NCBI GenBank assembly: GCA_006176705.1
Contig: QRFJ01004846.1
Span: forward strand, 1-64,000
DNA length: 64,000 nucleotides
Origin: Cocos nucifera
Lineage: Eukaryota > Streptophyta > Magnoliopsida > Arecales > Arecaceae
Direction: 5' to 3'
Below the pieces are notes generated by a model that saw only the letters and a list, made by a program, of their open reading frames with translations, was not told the DNA's origin and did not search any database. How positions within the stretch are numbered: position 1 is the stretch's first letter; the number at the start of each line of letters is the position of its first letter. This document shows, in pieces, positions 33,301-44,733 of this stretch. Both the position numbers and the translations under genes were made by a program.

Positions 33301-33513
33301 GCCATACTATATCCTAATTAGGAAGAGGTCGTTCGAAGTAAGGATAGAAGAAGTGGTATCTGGGATGAAAGATTGGGGGAAAATACTCCTAGGATTAACC
33401 TCGGCTAGAGGAGCAGGGTCTAAGAAGGTCAGCCTTGATGAGCTCCATGAACTGGTAGATTGGAAGGTTTTGGAAGACATATTGATCAAAATAAACCCCA
33501 AAAAAATCTCCAA
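30356..33513 (-). pseudogene. Transposase_28-type (PF04195) protein, broken, antisense to LTR H
   Basis: Decayed gene of the 'putative gypsy type transposon' family, biochemical function unknown. Minus-strand order: 33513-33307 an open N-terminus, a stop, then 33249-33001 with PPADRFCLYLEAL, GLRLPLPSF and FLSLCHLVEVRP, the conserved family core. Next comes KKFFFIRCP and LPSWGILRKSVGRAPSL near 32930-32830. A Lys/Ser-rich middle follows (32654-32140, KKKKKGVAPS and a run of Lys). The C-terminus is a long coiled coil, with Leu/Glu/Lys-rich pieces clearest at 30613-30356. Stops and frame changes occur throughout. Tat-lineage Gypsy elements are known to carry extra genes, sometimes antisense, between pol and the 3' LTR, which is the position here relative to LTR H. 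Confidence 0.7.
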
Positions 33514-34107
33514 AAATCAAAAAAATAAAATACAGAGACTCCCTAGAGGAAACCAAAAGAGCAGGAAATCAAAGAAGTGTGAATGCTCAAAGAAAAAGGT
33601 TGGGAAGCTGACCTAAGTCGATTTAGAAAGGTAGGAAGATGATGAGCACGATGAAAATCAAGTAGAAGAGTGCTTGGGAGCAGAGAGGACGCAAGAAGGA
33701 ACCAGAACTCTTAAGAAGAAGGAAGGCGAGGACTTAGGAAGAAAGGAAGAAGACTCAGGCAGAATGGATTCCAAAGGAGGAAGAAGGCCTTTAATAGCTA
33801 AGAAAAGTCTGAGACAGTTATGATTGCAGATCTCATTCGGTCGATCTATGTGCACCGCGTGTCCCACTCATCATGGTAGAGAAGTGGTGATTGGTAGATC
33901 CTTAATTGCACTGTACCTTGGATAGAGTTTCGATGGAAGGCTCAAAAAATATCTTTTTGGATCACCTCATATTTATGAAGTTTTGGCGTCAGTGTGGTAG
34001 ACGTCAAGACATCCCATCCTAGTAGGCACGGAAGGCTAAAAAGAACTTCGGCAGTCGCATTTGTACTCCTTTCCTTCGAATTTCGAACTTGAAAGTAAGG
34101 AGACTAT
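33514..34107. other. Spacer between antisense gene and LTR H
   Basis: Purine-rich on the plus strand to about 33800, then mixed. No gene seen. AAAGTAAGGAGAC at 34092-34104 is a plausible polypurine tract for the LTR that appears to start next. Confidence 0.45.
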
Positions 34108-34820
34108 TATTGGGGATAAATCCGCTCCCATCGAAGTTTGACTAAATATCTAGTCTCAGAGCGATCTTGATCACCCTCCTATCATTGTATACCCTTCAGA
34201 TGAACTTGAACTGTAAGAGCACCGCCTAGGTAGTCTAGCTTGGCCAGCTTGGGGGCCGGTTGAACTCCTCCCAGACTTCTCCTTCAGTCAAATTTTTTCA
34301 CTAGTCAAACTCCTTGTAGACTTCTCCTATAGTCAAACTCCTCTCGGACTTCTCCGCTAGTCAAACTTCTCCGCCAGTCAAACTCCTTCTGCATTTTTTC
34401 TATAGTTGAGCTCCTTCCGGACTTCTCCTTCAGCCGAACTTCTCCAACAGTCGAACTCCTCCCAGACTCATCCTACAGTCGAAATTCTCTCGGACTTCTC
34501 CTTCCAATTGCTAGAAGGGCTCCGCTCGATCAAGCTTCTCTTAGATACTCCCAACAAAATTTCATCCAGACCCCTTCTAGCAGCTCGAAAGGACCTTGGT
34601 GCATGCCCTCGATATAGCAAGCAATAGCCTACATACAGTCAACATCGATAACCTCTGAGCTCCTCTGAAATAATAATAACTAGGAACTCTTTATCGCCTG
34701 CAGCTATCCTATCCAAACTTCAGCTATCAGATCCCAATAGGCTGGCACGTCGCGACAACAGACACTATCCTCCATAACAAACTTCACGTGGCCCCGAACG
34801 GTCCACTTTCAGGCGGTTGC
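34108..34820 (+). repeat. LTR H (Tat-like Gypsy), left part
   Basis: Begins TATTGGGGATAAATCC, resembling the TGTTGGGGA start of many Tat/Gypsy LTRs. It includes a minisatellite and ends with the GTTGC duplication (34816-34820) where element E inserted. It continues at 50949. The exact left end is inferred. Confidence 0.5.
34258..34503 (+). repeat. Irregular minisatellite in LTR H
   Basis: About ten imperfect units with AGTC(A/G)AACT and CCGGACTTCTCC-type cores spaced 16-29 bp apart. Pyrimidine-rich on the plus strand; no coding sense. Confidence 0.75.
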
Positions 34821-37067
34821 TATTAGATGTGTCGTAGAAGCTAGATTGGCTAAAACTTATAAAACACTTCTAAGGATAATTTTATAATTTTAACTTTAAA
34901 TTAATAAAAAAATATTTTCTATCATAGTGTGTATTTAAAGTGTATGTGATACATTCTTTGAGTTAATGATAATGACAATTCATATTTTCAAAGAGTTGAA
35001 AATTTAATTAACTCATAAACTACTTCTGACCGTAGAATCATCACGAGAATGGTGATTGATCTGGAAGGTTGGTATATGATCACTTTCATTGAGTAGATGA
35101 GTCTCGAGTCAATGGTGTGGAGACATCGGAACAAGAGTATAGATATTCGTTAGAGAACGAGGGCACTGAGCATGACCACCTCGAGCATTCATAAGGAATT
35201 CTACCTTCTCATCGATGACTGGCTCGATGTTGCAGTAGTGTGTCTAGTTCTTTGACCTGAGGTGCATCGATAATTCATCTTGAGGGTATTGTAGTTTGAC
35301 TACATAATAACTCGATCTTCTAGCCATTTGGAATCCTGAGGTGTACGTTGGCTATAGTACGTTCATTGTAGGAATTGGATTGCACTAATAAGTGATCTAT
35401 CTACCTCGATAGATGAGGAGTAGTCCTATGATGATCATGAGAATTGAGTCCATAAGCCCATAGCCATGGCAGAGTGAAGATGATAGAAAGAGTTTCTACA
35501 AAGGGTTTCACATAGGACTCGAATCGAATGATTAATTCATATGACGGATATTGGGTTTGATGAGTTCACCTTAACCTTAATCCTGTTGGAGCTTAAGATA
35601 GAAGAACCCAATCACATAGGTAGTTGCACTGAGAGGTTCACTTTTAATTCTAATGGGTTGCCACCATATACTGCTAGGTGTCATTGGTGGTTTTTGAGAG
35701 CAATTAGAATGATTTTGATGATCGATCATTCTAATTGTATGAATTAGAAAAGTTCTGGTCCATCGAAAGGTGTTTCGATGATGTCGATGATGGAGATCAT
35801 GACATGTCTTATTACCATATAGAACTAAATCTAACTAGATCATACAAACAAGGATTTTGATCTGGATGCCATCAATTAAGCTAACCTAGTTCAATTGATT
35901 TGGATTAGATCCAATCAGGTTCAAGGTAATCATGCTAGCACATGATTGAGCCTGACTTTCTCCTTCTATGATCTTTTCGATTCATCGCAATCAAGTTGAA
36001 TTTGATTTGACCCATTTTTGTATCTTGAATGAGTTTATTTTCATCTAACTGGAATAAGTCTAGATCAGATTAATTATAAAAATTAAATTCATTCCTAGTG
36101 TAATTGGACTAGGGTCAATAGTTGACCCAATTGAGAGAATTAAGGGTCACATGATCAGAGAATTGTAGAAATTTTTTTAGAAATCATTTTGCTCTATTTT
36201 TCCAATATGTTATAGGGAACAAGTTTTAATTTAGATGTATAATATTTCATGATTTTTGGAGATTCTTAGACCTAGTTTTGATGGAGTTTGATTTGGATCA
36301 AACTCTTGAGGGAAGAGTCCTAGATGCACATGGACTCTTCCTTATCCTTTCATGCTGCCACCTTCTAGATGAATTTTTGGCATCAAAACTAGATGAGATC
36401 TAGATTTTTTCATTAAGATCAGGCCTAGAAGTCCCAATGGTCAAATTAATAAAGATTTTGGTTAAAAAAGGACTCTTTATGGTGCTATGTCTAGTATAAG
36501 AACTCTTCTCATGAAATTGCCTCAACATAATTTATTTTTTCCACATCCAAAGGAGCCTTCCCTCTGATATCCATACCCTCTGTATCCTCTCTCTCCCTCT
36601 CTTTTATATGTCTAAAAAGTTATGCACAAATCTGAGTTGAAGGTTCAAGGTTTTTGGCACAAGATTCAACATCTACGCGATGGTGTTCGTGAGACGAACA
36701 GGCTGCCCTCAGAAGTCATTTTGAAGGCTTTTCAAATCAGATCCAGATCTAATTTTTAGAGGAGAGATTCATGAGGAGAAGATGTTCAAATCCTGCTTGA
36801 GTGGATATTGGTAGAGGCCAAGCACATGCGTGGCTCCTTCCAAAATCTCATGAATCAATAGGATCATCGTAGGATAATTAGATTACCAAATTAGGTACTT
36901 AAAATTAAATCTAATTTAATTTTATTTTAACTTTTAATATAAGATCTCTATGATTAAATCTAAGAAGTCTTAGATCTAATTAGGATTTTAGAAAAAAATT
37001 TGAAATATTTCTTCAGATCCAATCAGATTTGAACGATCCTGTGTCGGAAAAATAGATTTTTTCTTCA
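34821..37067 (+). repeat. 5' LTR of element E
   Basis: 2247 bp, TATTAGATGTG (worn TGTTAG) to TTCTTCA. Same family as the LTR at 2737 but a diverged subtype, best matched to 48676-50943. The TATA-like site near 36497 (GTATAAGAACTC) is weaker than in C and D. Confidence 0.92.
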
Positions 37068-37069
37068 AC

Positions 37070-37081
37070 TGGTATCAGAGC
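37070..37081 (+). other. Primer binding site of element E (initiator Met tRNA)
   Basis: TGGTATCAGAGC, a perfect match to the complement of the initiator-Met-tRNA 3' end, two bases after the 5' LTR. Confidence 0.93.
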
Positions 37082-38728
37082 CAGGTTATAGTTCTTTGGA
37101 TCTATTTTAGATCTATTTTTATTTTTATTTTTATTTGATATTAGAAAAATTTAGATGTCACATTAGATGTGATTGGATATAAAATTAAAAAATTAAAATT
37201 AAATCATTTTGATTTAATATGTATGAGATGCATGACTAGACTGGGAATAGAATAGTTCTATGTGTAGTCTAGTATAATCATGTTATTAATTTGATTAAAT
37301 ATGATTTTAAATCTATTTAATTTTTATTTTTTTTGATATTATAATTATTATAATTATATCTAAAAAATAGAAAATAAAGTTTTTAATTTTTGATTTATTC
37401 ATATGTGATATGAAAATATGCATGTTTAGACTAGTTGTAGAATAGTTCTACAAATTATCTAGAATATTTTATTTTGATATGATCAAATTTAAATCTTTTT
37501 TTTAGATCTTATATATGATATTTTAGATCTGAAAAATATGCATGTTTAATTTAGTGATGATACATGAGATGTATGCAAAGCAAGTATTAGTTAGATCATT
37601 AATTATGTATGTGATATATGATCTAGATCTAACTAGTTTTGTAGTTTCAATTATATTTTGGATTAAGGCGTTCCCCTTGGCCATTCGATCAAAAGAATGA
37701 TGTAGGGTTTAAAGACCCTCTCCTTTCATTTGATGAGGTGTTCTTATGGCATGTAGGGGTGTTGCATGTTCGTTCTTAATCAAAAATCAGAACTTATTTT
37801 CTGCAAAATCCTAGATCCTAAAACCCTAGGATTTTGATACATGTTTTTATTTATGAACCTAAACATAATTAAGAATTAAAATTATGAAATTAATTAGATC
37901 TAAAATTAAAAATTTTTAGATCTAAGATATTTTCATAAAATTGGATTCGGGCTTGGGTAGCTCAATTAAGTCTAGCAGTTGATCAAACCGAATCAAGAGT
38001 TGGTTAGGTGGGATCAAGAGTGCTTAGAATTGATCAGCCCAATAGTTAAGTCTGGGTTAAGGTTGACTCACAGCCACATATGATTGATCCAATTAAGACC
38101 TAATTTGGCTCCATGGTTTGAGCCTGGATTGTAGGCTAATTCGATTAGTTCTGGTTCGATAATTTGGTGTCTAAGATAAGTTTGGCAGATATGATTGATT
38201 GATTTTTAATTGGGAGCTACTTGATCTGAATGAGTTCTTGTTGAGTTAATGGCATATTCCTTCCATCGGTCTCACTTACCTGGCCATTTGTGTCAACCCA
38301 GTTCTAATTTGAGGTGGCTAAAAGTTCAAGCTAACCCATGCCACTAGGCTTGTCATAACCATTATGACTGAGTCAAGTCTAACAGACCTAAATTGAATCT
38401 CTCTAAGAAAAAATAAAGTCAATTGATCATCCAATATTGTAGATGTGCGGGCCCTTTTCGGAGTTGATTGTTCTTGGCTGGTTATAGTGGTTTAGTTGCA
38501 CCAAAAAGATGCAATCATGTCTATTAGGCATTGGATGCTGTGGGTTGGAGGATGGGTTGGGCTCAATATTTTGGATACGGTGAGGGACTCAATCAAAAAT
38601 CCAATTTATGCAAATGATGGGTCTGACTTAACTAAGGAGCATATCAATATTTCGGACATGGTGAGATTCATGAATTAGAGATCAGGATTAGGTACACCAT
38701 GATTAGAGAATCATTGGATAAGAGTTGT
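37082..38728 (+). other. 5' leader of element E, first part
   Basis: Untranslated leader matching element A's (4977-5433 and 7714-8900). It has the conserved TGTAGGGGTGTTGC block near 37754 and the TCACTTACCTGGCCAT block near 38271. Its last five bases, GTTGT, are the likely left duplication of the composite insertion. It resumes at 44491. Confidence 0.85.
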
Positions 38729-40267
38729 TGTTGCCCAGAGGTAGCAACCCAAGAGGGAGGGGATGGGGGGGGGGGGGAATTGGGTTCTTATAAAAGCTTT
38801 GGCCAAATTTAACTATAAACAATTATGTGCTTTGATTTTAATCTAAGTGGTAAGGATCAGATGTATATAATATGAGCAGCGAAATTAAGATAACAAAATT
38901 AAACTATGAAAGTAAAGTAAGAATTATAAGTATGCAAAGTATATAGAGAGATAGAAGAAAGAAGCACAACACAAATACACAAAGATTTATAGTGGTTCGG
39001 AGCAATCCTCTCCTACGTCCACTTTCCAAGCTTCCCTTGGGAATTCTACTATAATCTACTCTTGATTATAGTGTGTTTGTTTTTTCTGGCTCACAAACAA
39101 ATCTAGTTGGTTTTCACAGGAGCACCAACCAAAACCTAACCCCATTAGTTTTTCGGGTTCACTAACAATCCAATTGATTTTTCAGGATCACCAACCAAAA
39201 CCTATAATGTTCCATTCCGGGCTTGGATGGGCCTAAACCCTAAGTTTCTTTCCCCCAAAGAAACTTATAAAGAAATCAAAAAATATAAGTAAAGTTTGAA
39301 CATAATATAAAAAATAGATATAAGCTCTTTTAAATCCAAAAGAATAAGCCGATAATGTGCTCGATTAAAGCTTAGCTTTTCTTCAAATTATTGTTGAGAG
39401 GATGTGGAAGATGTTGGAGAAGATTGCTTTGAAGGCTCGCTGAAATCTGTACGCAACACTCCTCTCTTTTCTCTTTTCTTTGGATATTCAATGTTCCTCA
39501 CAAAACCTGAAAGATTCTCTCTCTAAATCCCTTAATCTCTTTATTTTTTTTTTTCAATTGATTCTCTACCTTTAAATACCTTTAGAGAAGGTTGGAGTGA
39601 GAGTTCTTAACCCTTGGAAGCTCTAAAATAGCCATTGGGATCAAAAAATAGCCATTAAAAACTATCCGTTAAAGGCTGTCCATGTAGATCGAGGTCTCTC
39701 AATTTTTTATGAGATCTCTCATCAGATTTTGAGATCTCTCAGTTTTTCATGAGACATCTCATCAGAACCACGAGATCTCTTAATAAATCTACGAGATCTC
39801 TCGCTCTCAGAGCACTGAAATAAAATTTCTGTCTCCTGAAAATGAGCCATCTTGAGTTCAACTCAAGACCTCTCGAGACTGTGCCAAAATAATGTTTCAT
39901 TGTGCTAGACCACTCGAGAGCTCTCAAAAAAAATTTAAGACATCTTGAAAAATCTTGACTTCATTTTTCTTCAATGTTTGACCTTTCAAACTTGAGTTTC
40001 TTAGCCGCAAACTCTTTTAAACATAATTGCTTCCTTCAATTTTAATTTCTCTTCTTTCAATCATACTTTCTTCATACCAAGCCATCCAAATATGTGTGAA
40101 TTTGCTCTTTTAAGTATTTTGACATGGCATCTTGAGAGAATTTATTCTTAAGATAAATTCTTCATTTTGGATACTTGACAAATTCTACACACATTCTTGA
40201 AATACATGATTAGATACATAATATACTCAATATTTTGAAATCATCAAAATCAATCTTAGGGTCAACA
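38729..40267 (-). repeat. 3' LTR of SIRE-like element
   Basis: Plus strand TGTTGCCCAGAGG to GGGTCAACA, so the minus-strand LTR is TGTTGACCC...GGGCAACA. It contains a run of 13 G near 38766 and the plant-LTR block TTTATAGTGGTTCGG (about 38986-39000) followed by CCTACGTCCAC. On the minus strand it is preceded by AAAATGGAAGAGAT, a polypurine tract (plus 40268-40281). No second copy of this LTR is in the window. Confidence 0.75.
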
Positions 40268-40281
40268 ATCTCTTCCATTTT

Positions 40282-42437
40282 GTTGATGACAAAATCTTGA
40301 GTATATGCCCAATAAAAGCAAATAATGTATTTCTATGTATTTTGCTAAAAAGCATCATGAAGAATTGATTAAACACATGAATGAGTACTTCATGAATGTT
40401 CTCAATTATTCTTTTGGTTCATTACACATATTTCATATACTCAAAAAAAATATTTCAATTCATATCAGTGAATATTAAGTTTTTATTTCAAGCATCAATA
40501 CAATTCATTGAGTTTCTTCAAGCATATACTCAACATTCCTCTCCTTCATTTTGACAACATCAAAAAGCTCATGAGAAAGAAATAAGAAATAATCATCAAA
40601 ATCAATAATATGATTGTATCAAAGTAAGAATTGCATTAAGTTTAGAAAATTAATTTATATGAGTCATCAAAATCAACATCAAAGTATTAAATTGAGAGAT
40701 GTATTAAATTCATAAAATTAATTTAAATGAATCATCTTCCTTTTGAAAATTTGTCATTTAACTCAAAATAAGTTTCAAATATTTATTTTAATTTTAGAAA
40801 TTAGCTTGAATTTAAATATTATATGCTTTCCCTCTTTTTTGAATGAATATGATCTTTATTCAGATTTTCAAATATGCACTTTTAAGTTTTATGAAGAATA
40901 GAGCTTTTCAAAAAATTTGAATATGAAATCAAGCATAATATGTACTTTAATATTCTAACTTTTCTTTTCTTAAGAAATTTTGGTCAATTAGATTTGAAAA
41001 AGGTATGTATCAAAAATGTATCAAGCAAAGTAAAATAAACAGTATCAAAGCATAAGATAGTCATATTTTCAAATTCATTGCTTTGAGTAAAATATTATTT
41101 TAAAATAAATAATTCATAAAAATTTTGCAATTCACATGAGAAATTTAGGATATTTTTAAATAAATTTTAAAATTTATTCCTTGGAGTAAGAATATGTTTT
41201 TAAATTAGTCAAAAAAATTTTAATCAAATCAAGTTAGAAAATATCTCTCCCCCTATTTTTCATACTTATAGCAAGATTCTTTACTTTTCAACTTTCTTCC
41301 CTTCTTTATTTCAAATCAAGCAAATTCAACACGAATTTAACCACTAAATTCAGATTTTTAAAATTTAAAAAATATTTTTAATTTCAAAGGCCTTTTTTAT
41401 TAAATGATTACTTCTTCTTTAATATTTTCTCCTCCTTACTTTAACAAATAGAGTCATTTCTTTGAAAGATTCTCTTGATACCAATTAAACTAAGTTTTAG
41501 ATCAAATCATTATTTTCTTGGTTCAATATCATTTAAAGATTAATTTGCAAATTCAGCTTGATACCAATGATTTTAGTTTTGAATTAAATCAAGATGAATT
41601 GATTTAAATTAAATAGTTTAAGGATTTAGAATGATAAATCAATTTGAATTGATATTAGTAAATTAGTTAAGCCAAATCATAAAGAAGTTTTCAGTCATTC
41701 TTCAAAAAGATCATTTCTTCCTTTTCATAAGAAATATCAAGCAATTAAGTTCAGAAAAGGTATATATTTTTGAATTTATTTCAAATGATATCATATCAAA
41801 CATATAGCTATGTAAAATCATATTTGAAATAAAGACATTCTTCTCTTTTTACCAAAAGATAAATCAATAAGATACATGACAATAGTAAGTTGTTTGATAT
41901 CAAATAATTAAAATTGAATTTTTCTATGAATATTTAGCAATTTAAAACATTCATATCCAATAAGAATCTTTTAATTTAAATTCATTAATTATAAAATTGA
42001 TATGGAAAGACTTAAAATATTATGCTAAATTTTAAAATAAACCATTTCATCCATAGCATGATATATAGAGGAGAGCATATTAATCTTTAAAATCAAAGCA
42101 TTCAAATTATTGCAAGCAACAAAATCAATCATACTTATCAAAATATGAAAGGAGTTATCATATGCATACATATTAACAAATCATTAAAGTTAATACATCA
42201 AACTTTCAATTCATAGAGTATGATCATTTTAAGCAATGATAAATCATCAAAATCAATCAAACATGCTTAATAATTATGCTAATTAATAATTAAAATATAT
42301 TTAGCAAATAAAGATGGCATAGTGTGAGAATAGTTTAGATTTTACCAAATAGCACCATCCATCTATTTTTCATTTCCAAGAGATCCATAAAAATTTTCTT
42401 CTTTTAGCTTCATTGGATCCTTAGTATACCTGCAAAA
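40282..42437 (-). other. AT-rich interior of SIRE-like element without pol
   Basis: 2.2 kb, very AT-rich, many stops in all frames. No protease, integrase, RT or RNase H motif, so pol has been deleted or was never present. It resembles the long untranslated part that SIRE elements have before the polypurine tract. Confidence 0.6.
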
Positions 42438-43695
42438 TTACTTCATAATTTTTGGTACCCAAGCCATCTTGGGTCTATAGGAGTTAGTATTTAAGGTTCC
42501 TTTTGGAACCCAAATTTGTCTAACCAAAGTATGGCCAATTCTTTTAAAATTATATTCAAAAATTTTTTGGCCAGTTTTATTGCATTTAAAGCATTTAATT
42601 GACTGATTTTTAGCTGAAGCTTTTTCAAACATATTCTTAACAAATTTCTATTTTCTTAAGAGATTAAAGTCAATTCCTATCTTATCAAAAATAGCTTTTT
42701 AATTATTTAAAATTGTTTGAAGCTTTTGAGATCCAATAGTAAATTTTTCGAGCATAGGCTTCAAGTTTTCAATCTCTTTTTTTAGTTTTTCATTTTCTTC
42801 CATAAGAGATTTTTCAAATTTTGATAATTTTTTATTTTCTTCAATCAAAGATTTTTTTCTTCAATAATTTATTTTTTTCAATCACACTCTTATTCTTTTC
42901 TTTCATGAAATCCTCTTTTTCAATTAAGAGTTTATTCTTATCTTTAACTAAAGATTTTTCAGATTTGAGAAGTTCTTCCTTTTCTTTAGCTAAAGCATTC
43001 TTTTCTCTTAAGATATCTTCTTTTTCATTCAATAGATTACTCTTTTCATCATCCAAAAGAAGATTAAATCTTTTAAGCTCTTTATTTTTCAGCCTTAGTT
43101 TTTTGTATTCATCCATTAAATCATTAAAGGCTTCAAATAATTCATCAAATATAAATTGAGAAGAATTTTATGAATTTACCTCATCTTCATTAGTCACGAG
43201 GTAAAGATTTGTAGCATTTTCTTCCTCTTTCTCATTTTTCTTTTCCTTGCTTTGCTCCCCCTTAATTGATGCATTCTTCTTCTTTTGTTTCTTCTTCTTT
43301 TTCTTCTTTTCATCCTCATGAGACATGAGGCATAGATTGGGATGAGCTTCCTTAACTTCTTGGGAGCTTGGTTCTTCTTCTTGATTTGCTCTCCCATAAA
43401 TCATTTTCAATTTCTTCCATACTTGATTCGCTGAAATACATGAAGAAATTGCATTAAATTTACTTAAATCCAAAGAGCAATAAAGTATATTCATGGCTTT
43501 AGCATTTAGTTGGATTATTTTTTTATTAATAATTAATGCATTGTGTGTGTGCGGGTCATTAATAATAATATTTCATAAGTTATAGTCATGTGCTTGTATG
43601 AATATTTTTATCCTAGCTTTCTAAAAAGTATAATTTGAGCCATCAAATAGTGGGGGTCAATAAATGGAATGGCCTTCATTAAATAGAGCTTCCAT
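42438..43695 (-). pseudogene. SIRE-like Copia gag, broken
   Basis: Capsid gene of SIRE/Maximus type. From the ATG at 43695 the minus strand reads ALFNEGHSIY, a stop, PPLFDGSNYTF, a stop for the expected Trp, then KARIKIFIQAHDYN, the classic SIRE gag start. 43494-43168 continues MNILYCSLDLSKFNAISSC and VWKKLKMIYG, then Lys/Glu-rich sequence. 43116-42841 is a perfect-looking coiled coil of Leu, Lys and Glu. 42632-42438 holds IKCFKCNKTGQ, a damaged CCHC knuckle, and VRQIWVPKGT...MAWVPK, typical of the gag end in this lineage. Several stops and frame changes; no product expected. Protease should follow but sequence identity is lost. Confidence 0.85.
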
Positions 43696-43759
43696 TTTGG
43701 GTTGCCAAGATCTTTTGCCTTTTGACCGCTAGGTCAACAAATAAATATTAGAGCACCTA

Positions 43760-43772
43760 CTCTGATACCACC
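43760..43772 (-). other. Primer binding site of SIRE-like element (initiator Met tRNA)
   Basis: Plus strand CTCTGATACCACC; minus strand GGTGGTATCAGAG. It should adjoin the SIRE-like 5' LTR, yet the next base on the plus strand begins a TRIM LTR instead. Confidence 0.8.
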
Positions 43773-44098
43773 TGTAGAACCATAGCTCCTAACCACTCTT
43801 CTAAAAGGCAATTGCCTATTAGAAGGAGGGGTTTATTAGCCTTTATAAGGCACACCAGAATCCCGCATCTATAACGTGCTGTGGATGGGCCTAAGGGGCT
43901 TCGCACCTAAGTCGATCCGCATCAAGCCAGATTGACCTCAAGCGACAGGCTAGGCGATCATTCCCATTTAATCCCTACCCACCAAGGGCTGATCGACCCT
44001 CCAGGTCGACCCCCGAGGATGTTGCCATGTCAATAGCCACCCCCCAACTGGCAACCCCTTCCTGGGTCCCATCGGATGTGCGCTGCCCATGGCCAACA
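43773..44098 (-). repeat. 3' LTR of TRIM
   Basis: 326 bp; at its right end the TRIM polypurine tract, at its left end the SIRE-like primer site. It therefore also occupies the place of the SIRE-like 5' LTR. Confidence 0.85.
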
Positions 44099-44164
44099 AT
44101 CCCCCCCAGCAACACTCGGGGGGTCTACCAAGTTTCAAACCTACAACCTCGCTCTAATACCACC

Positions 44165-44490
44165 TATAGGACCATAGCCTCTAACTACTCTTCTAAAAGG
44201 CAATTGTTTATTAGAAGGAGGGATTTATTAGCCTTTATAAGGTGCACCAGAACCTCGCATCTATAATGTGTTGCAGGCGGGCCTATGGGGCTTCGCACCT
44301 GAGTCGATCTGCATCAAGCCAGATCGACCTCAAGCGGCAGGCTGAGTGGTCATTCCCATTTAATCCCTATCTACTAGGGGCTGATCGACCCTCCAGGTCG
44401 ACCTCCGAGGATGTTGCCATGTCAACAGCCACCCCCGACTAGCAACTCCTTCCTAGGTCCCATCGGGTGTGCGCTGGCCCTTGGCCAATA
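44165..44490 (-). repeat. 5' LTR of TRIM
   Basis: 326 bp, adjoining the TRIM primer site on the left and the likely duplication GTTTT on the right. The first base pair is TA for TG and the last CA is TA, both single transitions. Confidence 0.83.
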
Positions 44491-44495
44491 GTTTT

Positions 44496-44733
44496 CCACT
44501 CATCGGTTGATCCATTATCAATAACTATTAGGTAAGGTGATGAGCCAATCGGTGGGATCGCACCACCCACTAGAAATCAATTGATCATGAAGATTTTCGC
44601 ATCTCTGCCCAGGAAGTGTAAGAATTCAAGAAAATAGTGGAAGCCTAATTTTATTTAAAAAATAAAATTTTTAAATAAATTGATTAAGTCTAATTATAAA
44701 ATCTAATTAGAAACTTTGACTCTCTATAGAAAA
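44496..44733 (+). other. 5' leader of element E, second part
   Basis: Leader resumes with ATCAATAACTATTAGG, matching element A at about 8908. It runs to the gag start at 44734; no other feature seen. Confidence 0.8.

Larger units (their letters stand above)
38729..44490 (-). mobile_element. Composite insertion: SIRE-like remnant plus TRIM
   Basis: 5.76-kb insertion in the leader of E, with edges fixed by comparison with element A's uninterrupted leader. The flanks GTTGT (38724-38728) and GTTTT (44491-44495) are a four-of-five duplication at exactly the target position. The left end is a 1.54-kb SIRE-like LTR; the right end is a 326-bp TRIM LTR. Both parts read on the minus strand. Confidence 0.7.
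43773..44490 (-). mobile_element. TRIM element, 326-bp LTRs and 66-bp interior
   Basis: Miniature LTR retrotransposon, 718 bp, no coding capacity. Left LTR 43773-44098 (TGTAGAACC to GGCCAACA), interior 44099-44164, right LTR 44165-44490 (TATAGGACC to GGCCAATA). The two LTRs are about 90% alike by eye. The interior has a G-rich polypurine tract next to the left LTR (plus CCCCCCCAGC) and an initiator-Met primer site next to the right LTR (plus CTCTAATACCACC, 44152-44164), so the element reads on the minus strand. Its LTRs contain the palindromic-looking GGTCGACC-type motifs and are GC-richer than the surroundings. No 5S-like box, so not Cassandra. Reverse transcriptase must be supplied by other elements. 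Confidence 0.85.

Noticed and set aside
33131..33616. 161-codon plus-strand open frame with a basic composition
   Set aside because: It is the shadow of the antisense Transposase_28-type gene, whose family motifs read on the minus strand.
42821..43159. Phe/Ser-rich plus-strand open frame resembling a membrane protein
   Set aside because: It is the reverse strand of the Lys/Glu-rich coiled coil of the SIRE-like gag.
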